Positions 1-8,448 of a stretch of 64,000 bases of DNA are shown piece by piece. The first letter of the stretch is position 1. The number at the start of each line of letters is the position of its first letter. Under the pieces are notes generated by a model that did not search any database, was not told where the DNA came from, and saw only the letters and a list, made by a program, of their open reading frames with translations. Location of the stretch: contig WRBI01000005.1 of assembly GCA_009784625.1 (NCBI GenBank), positions 33,298 to 97,297 of the forward strand. The letters are read 5' to 3'. This DNA is from Oscillospiraceae bacterium (GTDB taxonomy: Bacteria; Bacillota; Clostridia; Oscillospirales; Ruminococcaceae). A program made the translations under genes and the position numbers.

Positions 1-1091
1 GCATACTCGCCCAAGACTACAAAGTCCTGCCCGAAAAAGCGGTGCTTGCACTGGGCATCTTACACACGCAAAACGACATCTTAGCAACAGGTAAGCCGCG
101 GGACTACAGCCTTTACGTGAGTATCCCGTTTTGCCCGACCCGCTGCCTCTACTGCTCGTTTGTCTCCCACGCCATCGACAAAGCGGCCAAACTGCTGCCC
201 GATTATCTGCGGCTGCTTGATGACGAACTCGCCGCCATCGGCGCGCTGGCCAAAAACCTCGGGCTGCGGCTGCGCAGCGTCTACATGGGCGGGGGGACGC
301 CGACCACGCTTACACCCGGCCAATTGCGGGGTTTGCTGAGCGCGGTTGCAAACAATTTCCCGGTTTCCGACGCGCAGGAATACACGGTCGAAGCCGGCCG
401 CCCCGACTCGATCACCCGCGAAAAGCTCAGCGTGCTCAAAGACTTTGGGGTAAGCCGAATCAGCGTGAACCCCCAGGTTATGGACGATGAGATACTCAAA
501 TCCATCGGGCGAAAGCACACATCCGCCCAAACGCTTGAAGCGATGGCTTTAGCCCGCGAAATTGGGTTTGAGAACATAAACATGGACTTGATCGCCGGCC
601 TGCCCGGCCTGACACCCGAGCGCTTTGCGGATACGCTCAGCCGGGTGATCGCCCTGCGGCCGGAAAATTTGACCGTACACACACTGACCGTCAAGCGCTC
701 ATCCGACCTGCGGGCGAGAGAAGGTGCTTTCGCGCGGGAAGCCGATATCCACGGTCAGCTTGCTTTTGCCGGACAAGCACTTGGCAAAGCCGGTTACTTT
801 CCGTATTACCTGTACCGGCAGCAGGGAACCCCCCACAACCTTGAAAACACCGGGTATTGCCTGCCCGGCAAAGAGGGGCTGTACAACATCCACAGCATGG
901 AGGACGCCCACACAATCCTGGCGGCCGGCGCGGGCGGGGTCACCAAACTTCGCGGTGAGCGGGACAAACTGGGGCGGGTGTTCAATTACAAGTACCCCTA
1001 CGAGTATATCAGCGGGTTTGCGGATATGCTGGCCCGAAAGCAAGAGATGGCAGACTTTTTTAAAAAGGATGGTAAAATCGATGCAACCTAA
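1..1091 (+). CDS. hemZ: Coproporphyrinogen III dehydrogenase-like radical SAM protein HemZ, 5' end missing
   Basis: A radical SAM enzyme of the HemZ/HemN group, expected to work in oxygen-independent heme or porphyrin synthesis in the cytoplasm. The frame is open from base 3 with no plausible start, so the gene begins outside the window and about 363 residues are visible of a family protein of roughly 490. The 4Fe-4S motif CPTRCLYC (CxxxCxxC) is at bases 132-155, followed by the GGGTPT motif typical of HemN-like proteins. The C-terminus carries the family-specific YYLYRQQGT stretch. The stop overlaps the start of the next gene by 11 bases, so the two are translationally coupled. HemZ is favoured over HemN by the N-terminal extension and the kinase neighbour. 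The substrate itself cannot be proved from sequence. Confidence 0.88.
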   Translation, partial: ILAQDYKVLPEKAVLALGILHTQNDILATGKPRDYSLYVSIPFCPTRCLYCSFVSHAIDKAAKLLPDYLRLLDDELAAIGALAKNLGLRLRSVYMGGGTPTTLTPGQLRGLLSAVANNFPVSDAQEYTVEAGRPDSITREKLSVLKDFGVSRISVNPQVMDDEILKSIGRKHTSAQTLEAMALAREIGFENINMDLIAGLPGLTPERFADTLSRVIALRPENLTVHTLTVKRSSDLRAREGAFAREADIHGQLAFAGQALGKAGYFPYYLYRQQGTPHNLENTGYCLPGKEGLYNIHSMEDAHTILAAGAGGVTKLRGERDKLGRVFNYKYPYEYISGFADMLARKQEMADFFKKDGKIDAT

Positions 1092-2031
1092 ACAGTTCCT
1101 CGAAAAGAAGTACACCCCGCTCGAATTGTCCGGTATTGTGCAGATGGCCGAAAAAGACCCGTTGTCCCTGGTTGCCCGCTCGGAGGATTACTATCACCAT
1201 CAGGTAGAGATGGCTATGCTGCGCATAAAAAAGAATATGCCAAACTACAAGTTTGTTCTGCTCTGCGGCCCTTCGGCATCCGGCAAAACGACCACCGCCT
1301 ACAAACTTAAAGAAAGTTTGATTCAAAACGGGATGCGCGCCCGGGTAGTTTCGATGGATAATTTTTTCATCGGGCGGGAAAACTATCCCAAACTGCCGGA
1401 TGGCTCACCGGATATGGAATCTGTTTATACACTCGACTTAAAGCTGCTCAACAAATGCTTTAACGAGCTGCAAACCACCGGCAAAAGCCTGCTGCCCAAA
1501 TTCGACTTCGTAAGCCAGAAGTTAATCCTGGAGGCGCACCCGGTCGATATCACCGGCGGGGACGTACTGATCATGGAAGGGATTCACGCCCTAAACCCCG
1601 AAGTGCTCAGCGATATCCCAAACGAGAATGTCATGCGCATTTACGCCAGTGTCCGCTCAAAGTTTGTCAGCGGCGAAGAGGATATCCTCATCCCGAAAGA
1701 TATACGGCTGATGCGAAGGCTTGTGCGGGACGACAAATTCCGCTCACTCTCGCCCATCGAGACGCTGAAAACCTGGGAAAACGTGCTGGACGGTGAGCGC
1801 AAGTACATCAACCCCTACCGCGACGATGTCGATATCAAGCTGGACAACACAATCGACTACGAAGTTTGTGTCTGGCGCTTTATGCTCCAAAACCAGCTGG
1901 ACATCGGCGGACCGGAGGGTTTTTGCGACTACCCGGCCATCTACCGCATCTTCAAGGGGCTCACGCGTTTCCCGAGCATTGACCCGGCCAGCATCCCGGC
2001 CGACAGCCTTTTGCGCGAGTTTATTGGGTAA
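1081..2031 (+). CDS. Uridine kinase-like nucleoside kinase
   Basis: A P-loop kinase of the uridine kinase/phosphoribulokinase superfamily, 316 residues. The Walker A motif GPSASGKTT is near residue 62. It is followed by a substrate-binding region (VVSMDNFF, then YTLDLKLL) and by DVLIMEGIHALNP, which matches the Walker B/lid region of Udk-like enzymes. It probably phosphorylates a nucleoside or related small molecule in the cytoplasm; the substrate is not evident. The start was placed at ATG 1081, with AAGGATGG at 1065-1072 acting as ribosome binding site. An ATG at 1069 is possible but leaves no spacing. It overlaps hemZ and is probably in the same transcript. Confidence 0.82.
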   Translation: MQPKQFLEKKYTPLELSGIVQMAEKDPLSLVARSEDYYHHQVEMAMLRIKKNMPNYKFVLLCGPSASGKTTTAYKLKESLIQNGMRARVVSMDNFFIGRENYPKLPDGSPDMESVYTLDLKLLNKCFNELQTTGKSLLPKFDFVSQKLILEAHPVDITGGDVLIMEGIHALNPEVLSDIPNENVMRIYASVRSKFVSGEEDILIPKDIRLMRRLVRDDKFRSLSPIETLKTWENVLDGERKYINPYRDDVDIKLDNTIDYEVCVWRFMLQNQLDIGGPEGFCDYPAIYRIFKGLTRFPSIDPASIPADSLLREFIG

Positions 2032-2129
2032 TTTTGTTCAAACTTTAATCTTCCGTTCACGCTCGCGCAATGAATTTAGTCTATAGTTAACTTATTATAA
2101 ACCGGCGACAACAACAAGGAGTGATAACC

Positions 2130-2543
2130 ATGAACACATTTGAAGAGCTTTTTGACGATCTGAAAGGCAAGGCAAAAACCGTTTACGGCACCGCGTCCAA
2201 GATGACCAGCGACGCGGTGGATATCGGCAAAGTCCGCTACCAGATCAAGCAGACCCAGTGGGAGATCGAAAAGACCTACGCGAGAATCGGCGCGGTCGTC
2301 TACGAATCCAAAAAAGGCGGAGAAAACCTGGACGATGTGATCGCGCTGGCCATTGCCGAAGTCGACGCCCACAACGAGCGGCTGGAAGAACTTGAGCGGC
2401 GTCTGCGCTCTTACAAGCGGGTGGACAAGTGCCCGGCCTGCGGAAAAGAAAATGACGTGGACGCGAGCTTTTGCTCCCGCTGCGGCGCGACTTTGGTGCG
2501 CGAACAACCGGTAGAAGAACCCGAGAACGAGGGCGAAGAATAA
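2130..2543 (+). CDS. Zinc-ribbon domain protein of unknown function
   Basis: A small protein of 137 residues. Its N-terminal two thirds is charged and helical, with a coiled-coil look (residues about 1-95, including IKQTQWEIEKTYARIGAVVY). The C-terminus is a double-CxxC zinc ribbon: CPACGKENDVDASFCSRCGA. This architecture is common in Clostridia, but I know no defined role. The start is ATG 2130, chosen because AAGGAG at 2116-2121 stands eight bases upstream. It follows the kinase gene after about 100 bases and is followed by a long hairpin. Confidence 0.75.
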   Translation: MNTFEELFDDLKGKAKTVYGTASKMTSDAVDIGKVRYQIKQTQWEIEKTYARIGAVVYESKKGGENLDDVIALAIAEVDAHNERLEELERRLRSYKRVDKCPACGKENDVDASFCSRCGATLVREQPVEEPENEGEE

Positions 2544-2560
2544 TTTTGGGACACGAATAC

Positions 2561-2604
2561 ACAAGCGCGGACGGTAAGCCAAAGCGGCTCACGTCTGCGC
2601 TTGT
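2561..2604 (+). terminator. Long hairpin after the zinc-ribbon gene, possible terminator
   Basis: ACAAGCGCGGAC pairs with GTCTGCGCTTGT (one mismatch), and the inner arms GTAAGCC/GGCTCAC extend the stem. There is no clear T-run after it, so termination efficiency is uncertain. Confidence 0.45.
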
Positions 2605-2658
2605 ACGCATATTATAGTCAAAATCTGTATAAGTTGTCTTAGGTAGATTTATCGGTAT

Positions 2659-2852
2659 TATAGTGAACAAACACAAAAAAACAGAGCACTTTTGCGGCCT
2701 GTTTCGCGCTCCCGGCTTCAACAGGCGCTGTGCCGCCGGCAGTTGCAGGCGCGCATGGCGGCGGCATTAAGAAGCCTGCCTTCGCCGCCACCCTTGCCGG
2801 ACACAAAACATCCGCGCAAAGCCTGCTTCGTTTTTCAAGTTTGTCAACTATA
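2659..2852. mobile_element. MITE-like element, family B, copy 1
   Basis: A non-coding element of about 194 bases in the 340-base gap before spoVB. The ends are imperfect inverted repeats: the left end is TATAGTGAACAAACAC and the right end, reversed, is TATAGTTGACAAACTTG. The interior shares a core with copies at 9415-9618 (inverted) and 23957-24150, best seen as AAGCCTGCCTTCGCCG. It has no coding capacity and no transposase. A+T target dinucleotides at the tips suggest mobilisation by a transposase that targets TA. Confidence 0.65.
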
Positions 2853-2884
2853 ACTGCACAATTTCTCAGTTAGGAGTTGTTTGT

Positions 2885-4621
2885 GTGCCGCCTAAGACAC
2901 AAGGGTTTATCAAGGGCGCCCTCATACTCACCGCCGCCGCCCTCACCGCCAAGATATTGGGTATGCTCTTTAAAATTCCGCTTCAAAACATTCTGGGCGC
3001 GGTGGGGATGAGCTACTTTAACGCGGCCTACAGCATCTTTACCCCAATCTACGCGCTGAGTGTATCCGGGCTTCCGGTTGCGGTGTCCAAGCTGGTGGCC
3101 GAGCAGTGCGCCCGCGGCGGATACCGTCAGGTGCGCAAGATCCGGCGGGTCAGTTTACTCTTGTTTTTAGCCTTTGGTCTGGGCGGCACGCTGCTGCTGA
3201 TCTTGGGCGCACGTTTTTTTTCGTCCGCCATCGGGAATCCCGGCGCGGCGCTCAGTGTAGCGGCCATCGCGCCGTCCATCCTGTTCTGCTGCCTGATCTC
3301 CTCTTACCGTGGATATTACCAGGGGCTGGGAAATATGACGCCCACCGCCCTGTCCCAGGTGGTCGAGACCGCCGCCAAGCTGATCTGCGGGATCGCGCTC
3401 TCGCTCTATGTGTTAAATCGCGGGCTGAGCGAGTACGCCGCTTACAGTACCGTCTTTGGCCAGTTTGCACCCACCAGCCACCAGGCGCATCTTTTGGTCC
3501 TGCCCTGGGCGGCGGCGGGCGCGGTGCTCGGAGTAACGGCAAGCACGCTGGTCGGCGCGCTCTACCTCTTCTTCCGGCATTTGATCAAAGGGGATAAAAT
3601 CGGAAGGGAGGCCATTGCAGCCGCTCCGCGCCCTGAGCCGGCCGGGAAGATTGCGTCCAGCCTGTTAAAAATCGCGCTGCCGGTCTGCCTTTCAGCCGCC
3701 TTTACCCATCTGACCAACCTGATTGATTTGGCCACCATAATGAACCGCGTATCCGTTTCCCTTGCCAGGGACCCGGCCGCCATCATGCGAATGTACGCGG
3801 GGCTGCTGCCGGAAAGCGTCACACAGGCCGGTCTGCCCGCCTATCTTTACGGGATATTCGCCTACACGACCTCCCTTTATCACCTGCCCGCCGCCATCAC
3901 CGTCACGCTGGGGGTGAGTGTTTTGCCCGCCATTTCGGCCAGGTGGGCGCTGGGTGACCGGGCTGAGATTGCCCGACAAGCGGCTTCAGTCATCAAGCTG
4001 GCCGGCCTGATCGCCATTCCGGCCGGGCTGGGGATGTTCGCGATGAGTGAGCCAATCCTCGCGCTCTTACTGCCCGCCCAGCTCCAGGACGTCGCCATTG
4101 CCGCCCCTGTACTGCGCGGGATGGGCCTTGCCGCCGTCTTGTTGGGTATAACCACTCCGATGGCCAGCATTTTCCAAGCGGTCGGCCGGGCGGATATCCC
4201 GCTCAAGCTGATTGCGGCGGGCGCGGTCATCAAGCTTTCGGCCAACTGGGTGCTGCTGGCCATCCCCGAGCTCAACGTGCGCGCGGCGGCTTATGGGACG
4301 ATTCTTTGCTATGGGTTTGTGCTGATTGCCGGAAGTATATCGCTGAGCCGAGTGGTCGGCAGGCCGGTGGGCGTCGCAAAAAGCCTTATAAAGCCGCTCT
4401 TTTGTGGAATATTGTGTGCGCTTACGGCGAATACTGCTTACGGGTTACTCTCGAATGCGCTGAGCAGTCGCATTTCCGCTCTTATTGCAATCGGTACGGG
4501 AGCTGCAGTTTACGCCATTTTTGTGCTATTTATGAAGATAATCACTAAAAATGAGGCGATCTTATTGCCAAATGGGAAAAAAGTTGCGAAAATACTTGAA
4601 AAACTCTCGCTTTTAGGGTAA
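2885..4621 (+). CDS. SpoVB/YabM-family polysaccharide flippase (MATE-like)
   Basis: A polytopic membrane protein of 578 residues with about 14 hydrophobic segments, belonging to the polysaccharide/lipid-linked precursor exporter group (SpoVB, YabM, MurJ-like). The N-terminus (GALILTAAALTAKILGMLFK, IPLQNILG, YFNAAYSIF) is the classic opening of this family. It probably flips lipid-linked precursors across the membrane for spore cortex or cell-wall synthesis. Its place just before mazG, rqcP, yabP, yabQ and divIC matches Bacillus yabM in the spoVT-yabM-yabN-yabO-yabP-yabQ-divIC-yabR cluster. The start is GTG 2885 with TAGGAG eight bases upstream. Confidence 0.88.
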   Translation: MPPKTQGFIKGALILTAAALTAKILGMLFKIPLQNILGAVGMSYFNAAYSIFTPIYALSVSGLPVAVSKLVAEQCARGGYRQVRKIRRVSLLLFLAFGLGGTLLLILGARFFSSAIGNPGAALSVAAIAPSILFCCLISSYRGYYQGLGNMTPTALSQVVETAAKLICGIALSLYVLNRGLSEYAAYSTVFGQFAPTSHQAHLLVLPWAAAGAVLGVTASTLVGALYLFFRHLIKGDKIGREAIAAAPRPEPAGKIASSLLKIALPVCLSAAFTHLTNLIDLATIMNRVSVSLARDPAAIMRMYAGLLPESVTQAGLPAYLYGIFAYTTSLYHLPAAITVTLGVSVLPAISARWALGDRAEIARQAASVIKLAGLIAIPAGLGMFAMSEPILALLLPAQLQDVAIAAPVLRGMGLAAVLLGITTPMASIFQAVGRADIPLKLIAAGAVIKLSANWVLLAIPELNVRAAAYGTILCYGFVLIAGSISLSRVVGRPVGVAKSLIKPLFCGILCALTANTAYGLLSNALSSRISALIAIGTGAAVYAIFVLFMKIITKNEAILLPNGKKVAKILEKLSLLG

Positions 4622-4709
4622 GATGAATCAGGTCAAAGCTTTGTGTTAAAGGCTTTTTGATGCTACGCGAATTCTGCTCAGACATTTTTGCAAGCGAAGG
4701 ATGTGAGGC

Positions 4710-5498
4710 ATGAAATTTTTGCTGAAAGAGTGTTATGCAATCGAGGATTTGCTTTCGATTATGGAGCTGTTGCGCTCAGCCTGTCCTTGGGACAGGGAAC
4801 AAACGCACAAGAGTATCCGCAAAAACCTGATCGAAGAAACCTACGAGGCTGTCGAGGCCATTGATAACGACGATTACGTCCTGTTAAGGGAAGAGCTGGG
4901 TGACTTACTGCTACAAATTGTGTTTCACACGCAGATCGAGAAAGAAGCCGGACACTTTGACTTTTCTGAGGTCTGCGACTTGGTCTGTAAAAAACTTGTC
5001 ACCCGACACCCGCATATCTTTGCCGGCGTAAAGGCGGACAGCGCCGAACAGGTGTTAAACAACTGGGATGAGATCAAAAAAGAGGAAAAGGGGCGGGTGA
5101 CGGCCGCTCAATCTTTGAACAGCGTACCCGCCGTGCTGCCCGCGCTTATGCGTGCGCAAAAAGTGCAGCAAAGGGCGGCAAAAGCGGGATTTGATTATCC
5201 TAACGTCGAGATGGCTATGGCCGACCTGCAAAGCGAGGTTTCAGAAGTAAGCCAGGCGCTGCGCGAGCAAAACGCCGCCGCCATAGAAGAAGAATTGGGG
5301 GACTTGCTTTTTTCGGTGGTCAACGTGGCTCGCTTTGTAGGCGTTGAAGCAGAAGAATCCTTAACCGCATCCTCCGGCAAATTTATCAGCCGCTTCAAAC
5401 GAGTAGAGGATTTAGCATTAAAAAAAGGCATTAACATGCAAAAGGCGTCAATCGAAACCCTTGACTGCCTTTGGCGGGAAGCAAAGAAAGCAAAGTAA
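4710..5498 (+). CDS. mazG: MazG nucleoside triphosphate pyrophosphohydrolase
   Basis: A 262-residue MazG protein with two tandem MazG modules. The first is at about residues 25-110 (CPWDREQTHKSI, then EETYEAVEAI and EELGDLLLQIVFH). The second is at about 150-225 and carries EEELGDLLFSVVNVAR. The ExxE and ExxD metal-binding helices are intact in both. The enzyme hydrolyses NTPs or dNTPs to monophosphates as house-cleaning. In Bacillus the syntenic yabN adds an N-terminal tetrapyrrole-methylase domain; here only the MazG part is present. The start ATG 4710 has AAGGATGTGAGG upstream. The next gene (HU) follows after 29 bases. Confidence 0.92.
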   Translation: MKFLLKECYAIEDLLSIMELLRSACPWDREQTHKSIRKNLIEETYEAVEAIDNDDYVLLREELGDLLLQIVFHTQIEKEAGHFDFSEVCDLVCKKLVTRHPHIFAGVKADSAEQVLNNWDEIKKEEKGRVTAAQSLNSVPAVLPALMRAQKVQQRAAKAGFDYPNVEMAMADLQSEVSEVSQALREQNAAAIEEELGDLLFSVVNVARFVGVEAEESLTASSGKFISRFKRVEDLALKKGINMQKASIETLDCLWREAKKAK

Positions 5499-5527
5499 AG
5501 TAAAAAACTTTTGGAGGTAGAAAGAAC

Positions 5528-5806
5528 ATGACAAAGGCAGAACTGATTAGTGCGGTAGCAGAGAAAGCGGGCTTGACCAAAAAGGACAGTGACAAAGCCG
5601 TCACCGCCGTAATCGACACAATCACCGAGACCCTTGTGGCGGGCGACAAAGTTTCTCTCGTTGGTTTTGGTACGTTTGAGGTAAAAGACCGTGCCGCCAG
5701 AAAAGGCATTAACCCGCGCACCAAAGAGCCAATGCCGATTCCCGCCAGCAAACTGCCCGCTTTCAAAGCCGGCAAAGCTCTTAAAGAAGCTGTTGGCGAT
5801 AAATAG
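5528..5806 (+). CDS. hup: HU-family DNA-binding protein
   Basis: A 92-residue histone-like protein. It starts [16 protein letters not shown], has the [19 protein letters not shown] hallmark and ends in the usual GKALKEAV helix. It binds and bends DNA as a homodimer and compacts the nucleoid. GGAGGTAG lies 10 bases before the ATG. HU (hbs) commonly joins the mazG/rqcP cluster in Clostridia. An 85-base inverted-repeat element follows directly after the stop. Confidence 0.96.
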   Translation: MTKAELISAVAEKAGLTKKDSDKAVTAVIDTITETLVAGDKVSLVGFGTFEVKDRAARKGINPRTKEPMPIPASKLPAFKAGKALKEAVGDK

Positions 5807-5811
5807 TTTTA

Positions 5812-5895
5812 GAACCTGTGTCTTCATAAACGAAGTGTACCAATACGGCGGAAAAGTGTTAACGCAGCAGTGCGCTGAATTATGAAGACAGGCTC
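5812..5895. repeat. Small inverted-repeat element, family C, copy 1 (complete)
   Basis: The left end GAACCTGTGTCTTCATAA and the right end TTATGAAGACAGGCTC are inverted repeats, with a TA dinucleotide on each outer side (5810-5811 and 5896-5897). It is non-coding and lies between hup and rqcP. Related ends occur at 10930, 18230, 19862, 26320-26337 and 28717. Confidence 0.65.
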
Positions 5896-5970
5896 TATAT
5901 AATACTCTCGCAAACCGCCCGCGGCAAGCCGGCGGTTTGCTTATGCTTAAGCAGAGTTGAGGTGAAGAGA

Positions 5971-6216
5971 TTGCGTTTGGATAAATATCTGAAAGTTTCC
6001 CGTCTGATCAAGCGCCGTACAATCGCCAACGAGGCGTGCGATGCCGGCCGGGTTCTGGTAAACGACAAAATCGCGCGGGCTTCTTACGATGTCAAGGAGG
6101 GCGACCGCATCGCAATCGGGATGGGCGGGCGTACGGTGGTTGTCAAGGTGCTCGAAGTCAAAGAGCATGTGGCCAAGGACGGCGCCCCCGGCCTGTACGA
6201 GGTGATTGAAGGGTAA
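5971..6216 (+). CDS. rqcP: RqcP (YabO/Hsp15-like) S4-domain RNA-binding protein
   Basis: An 81-residue protein made of one S4 RNA-binding domain (RLDKYLKVSRLIKRRTIANE, then AGRVLVN). The Bacillus homologue YabO/RqcP binds stalled 50S subunits and supports C-terminal Ala tailing in ribosome quality control. The start was set at TTG 5971 because GAGGTGA at 5959-5965 is well spaced from it and the protein then begins with RLDKYL as in the family. A GTG at 5962 would add three residues but overlaps the ribosome binding site. It is part of the yab cluster. Confidence 0.88.
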   Translation: MRLDKYLKVSRLIKRRTIANEACDAGRVLVNDKIARASYDVKEGDRIAIGMGGRTVVVKVLEVKEHVAKDGAPGLYEVIEG

Positions 6217-6320
6217 GAAGACCGTTTCCGCAAGCGGCAAAAGTGTCGGTGGGCTCTGCTGGGGGTTAAAAGACAAAAATCGTGTGCTTCTATATATATT
6301 AATAAAGGCGGAATTTATTT

Positions 6321-6746
6321 ATGTTATTTCAGCGACCATTAAAACAAGTCTGGACCCTGCTATTACTTGTTGTGATGATTTCATTAGGTGCTTGCAGTCA
6401 GAGTTCTGCAACATTTATGTCATTTTCTTTCAGTACAACAACACCAGCAGATTCAATCCGTGAAAAGATAATCTATATAAACAGTGATATAGATAGTTTG
6501 CAATTAAACGCAAATTTGCAACTGGATTCTGGTAAGGTTAATGTTCAAGTATTAAGTATTGATGATGAGGAAGTTATTTGGAGTGATGATTACGAAAGTA
6601 ATTCGAGCTTTATCATTGAGATGTCAAATTTAGAAGCCAACAGTGAATACTTAATAAGAATCAATGCGATTCAATCTCAAAGGGTACAGCTTAATATTAC
6701 ATCTGATTCTAAACTTGTAGAAGCAAGAGAAAAGCCCGACAGATAA
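6321..6746 (+). CDS. Putative secreted lipoprotein of unknown function
   Basis: A 141-residue protein with an N-terminal signal peptide (hydrophobic WTLLLLVVMISLGAC) ending in a lipobox, LGAC, with Cys at residue 25. The mature part is polar and acidic, with alternating beta-like segments (LQLNANLQLDSGKVNVQVLS, and YLIRINAIQSQRVQLNI) suggesting a small beta-sandwich. I do not recognise the family. The gene is much richer in A+T than its neighbours and splits the otherwise conserved rqcP-yabP pair, so it is probably a later insertion. An intrinsic terminator follows. The upstream AAAGGCGG is only a moderate ribosome binding site. Confidence 0.7.
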   Translation: MLFQRPLKQVWTLLLLVVMISLGACSQSSATFMSFSFSTTTPADSIREKIIYINSDIDSLQLNANLQLDSGKVNVQVLSIDDEEVIWSDDYESNSSFIIEMSNLEANSEYLIRINAIQSQRVQLNITSDSKLVEAREKPDR

Positions 6747-6759
6747 AGAGCAATCATAA

Positions 6760-6788
6760 AAACGGACACCCCGCAAGTGTTCGTTTTC
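6760..6788 (+). terminator. Intrinsic terminator after the lipoprotein gene
   Basis: AAAACGGACAC pairs with GTGTTCGTTTT around a 7-base loop. The flanking A and T runs make it usable in both directions. Confidence 0.7.
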
Positions 6789-6858
6789 CGCATTATTCCG
6801 TGATTTCCCCAACGTGCACAGCCCCATCATTATTCGTGTTTTTTCTTACATCTATTTA

Positions 6859-7058
6859 GGGTGTGTTGACACAAATGGGAATGCAGGGATTTTGAGTGAA
6901 TTTTCGAGCATTTCAAGGCGGAGGAGGAAGGAATACTATATGTATTCCCCTGAGACTCTTCGCTGTATGGGCGCTCATCGTCAGTACTTTGTAACGACAA
7001 CGAAGAAAGGCTCAAAATTCACCAAAATACGGGCGTTCAGCTTTGTGTCAACACGCCC
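6859..7058. mobile_element. MITE, family A, copy 1 (200 bp, TA-flanked)
   Basis: A 200-base non-coding element with 17-base terminal inverted repeats: GGGTGTGTTGACACAAA on the left and, reversed, GGGCGTGTTGACACAAA on the right. The outer flank is TA on both sides (6857-6858 and 7059-7060). The inverted similarity continues about 55 bases inward, so the whole element can fold into one hairpin. It contains the palindrome GGAATACTATATGTATTCC. The same element occurs at 9852-10051 (inverted) and 26618-26777 (deleted). It sits between the lipoprotein gene and yabP. Confidence 0.85.
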
Positions 7059-7206
7059 TAGGTGTGTGCTGCCTGACGGCCAGGCAAACCCCACACCGGC
7101 CCGCCTGTGCAGGCGGGCTTTTTGCGCCCGCCAAAAGCATACAAGCCCTAACCCAGGCATATATATAAGCAGATAGCTTATCGCGTTAAGGGAGGGCAAG
7201 GGGTGT

Positions 7207-7491
7207 ATGGCCGAAGAAAAAAAGGTCTTTAAACAAACGCACAACGTTATTGTCGAAAACCGCAAGAACATAACGGTCTCAGGAGTAATGGACATTGACA
7301 GCTTTGACGAGGAGAGCGTGATCCTCTTTACCGAGCTCGGGGAGCTGACCATAAAGGGCGTAAACCTGCATATCAACAAGATAGACGTAAACGCCGGCGA
7401 CTTGACCATGGAAGGGGAAATCGAAAGCCTGAGCTATTCGGAAGACCGCCCACAAAAAGGCACCGGGCTGCTCTCCAGGCTGTTTCGGTAA
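7207..7491 (+). CDS. yabP: Sporulation protein YabP
   Basis: A 94-residue protein of the YabP/YqfC family, recognised by NRKNITVSGVMDIDSFDEES and LGELTIKGVNLHINK. In Bacillus, YabP is made in the mother cell and supports spore envelope formation; the biochemical role is not settled. It has no signal peptide. GGGAGGGCAAGGGG precedes the ATG. It lies 15 bases before yabQ, as in other spore formers. Confidence 0.92.
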   Translation: MAEEKKVFKQTHNVIVENRKNITVSGVMDIDSFDEESVILFTELGELTIKGVNLHINKIDVNAGDLTMEGEIESLSYSEDRPQKGTGLLSRLFR

Positions 7492-7505
7492 GGGGCTGGG
7501 GGAGG

Positions 7506-8108
7506 GTGGGAATCTACTTAGCCGAGCAGACGATGCTCTTCTTCCAGTCGATTTTGCTGGGGGCCTTGTTCGGGATCGCGTATGACGCTTTGCGAATTAC
7601 CCGGATCGCCATACCGACCGCGCGGTGGGTGGTCTCGGTTGAGGATGTGCTCTACTTTTTGCTCTGCGCGGTCAGCGCGTTCTTTTTTATCATGCGGACC
7701 AATGACGGGCAGGTCAGGCTGTTTGTCTTGATCGGCGCGACGGTTGGCATGCTTCTTTACTTCAACTCGCTCAGTATACTGGTTATGGGGGTGAGCGAGG
7801 CGCTGATTCGCTTTGTAAAAGCGGTCATACGGCTGATCTGCCGCTGGATATTCCTGCCAATCTGGCGGTTGTTTTACGCAATCGTCAGCTTAATCATCCG
7901 CCCAATCGCTTATTTGGGTGGCTTGAGTAAAAAAACTGTACAAAGATGCAAAAATAGCTTGAAAAACAGGCGTGAAGTATTGTATAATCAGCTGAGAAGC
8001 GGTTTGTCGCGCAAAGCCACAAAACCGCGACCCCCGAAACATGGGAAAAGGCAAAGGAAATCACAGGCGGATGACAAAAAACACGGGAAAAAAGAAGGTC
8101 GGGCGTAA
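7506..8108 (+). CDS. yabQ: Sporulation membrane protein YabQ
   Basis: A 200-residue membrane protein of the YabQ family. There are four or five hydrophobic segments in the first 140 residues (QSILLGALFGIAYDALRI, then VLYFLLCAVSAFFFIM and LFVLIGATVGMLLYF), followed by a basic tail rich in Lys and Arg. In Bacillus it is needed for cortex formation and localises to the forespore membrane. The start is GTG 7506 with GGGGGAGG just upstream. Its 3' end overlaps divIC. Confidence 0.9.
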   Translation: MGIYLAEQTMLFFQSILLGALFGIAYDALRITRIAIPTARWVVSVEDVLYFLLCAVSAFFFIMRTNDGQVRLFVLIGATVGMLLYFNSLSILVMGVSEALIRFVKAVIRLICRWIFLPIWRLFYAIVSLIIRPIAYLGGLSKKTVQRCKNSLKNRREVLYNQLRSGLSRKATKPRPPKHGKRQRKSQADDKKHGKKEGRA

Positions 8109-8373
8109 GAGCTTAATGCTTAGGCTCTGTATCTTTGCGTTTGTTGTTTATGCGGTGGTGCTGCTCATTGATATGCAGATTGATATAGCCAACCGCAACC
8201 GTCAGCTCAACGAACTGGCCCAGCGGGTAGAAACACAGCGGATTTCAAACAAGGAACTTGAGCGCCAGCTGGCAATGGGGATGGATCAAGAGCACATCGA
8301 GCGGGTCGCGCGCGAGCGGCTTGGGTTTATTGCCCCGGACGAAACCGTATTTGTGGACGTCTCAGGCAGCTAA
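8071..8373 (+). CDS. divIC: Septum formation initiator DivIC/FtsB-like
   Basis: A bitopic cell-division protein of about 100 residues. It has a short basic cytoplasmic tail, one membrane span (LCIFAFVVYAVVLLID) and an extracellular coiled coil (ANRNRQLNELAQRVETQRIS). The typical ERVARERLGFIAPDE closes the domain. DivIC acts with FtsL and DivIB in divisome assembly. ATG 8071 was chosen, with AAAGGAAA upstream; ATG 8041 (ten residues longer) is also open. It overlaps the 3' end of yabQ by 38 bases, consistent with coupled expression. Confidence 0.87.
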   Translation: MTKNTGKKKVGRKSLMLRLCIFAFVVYAVVLLIDMQIDIANRNRQLNELAQRVETQRISNKELERQLAMGMDQEHIERVARERLGFIAPDETVFVDVSGS

Positions 8374-8448
8374 CGAATGTATCCGAAGCATTGGATTGCT
8401 TTTTGATAAAAATTTTTGGGGTTGGCCCAAGGGGGAACACTTTTCAGT

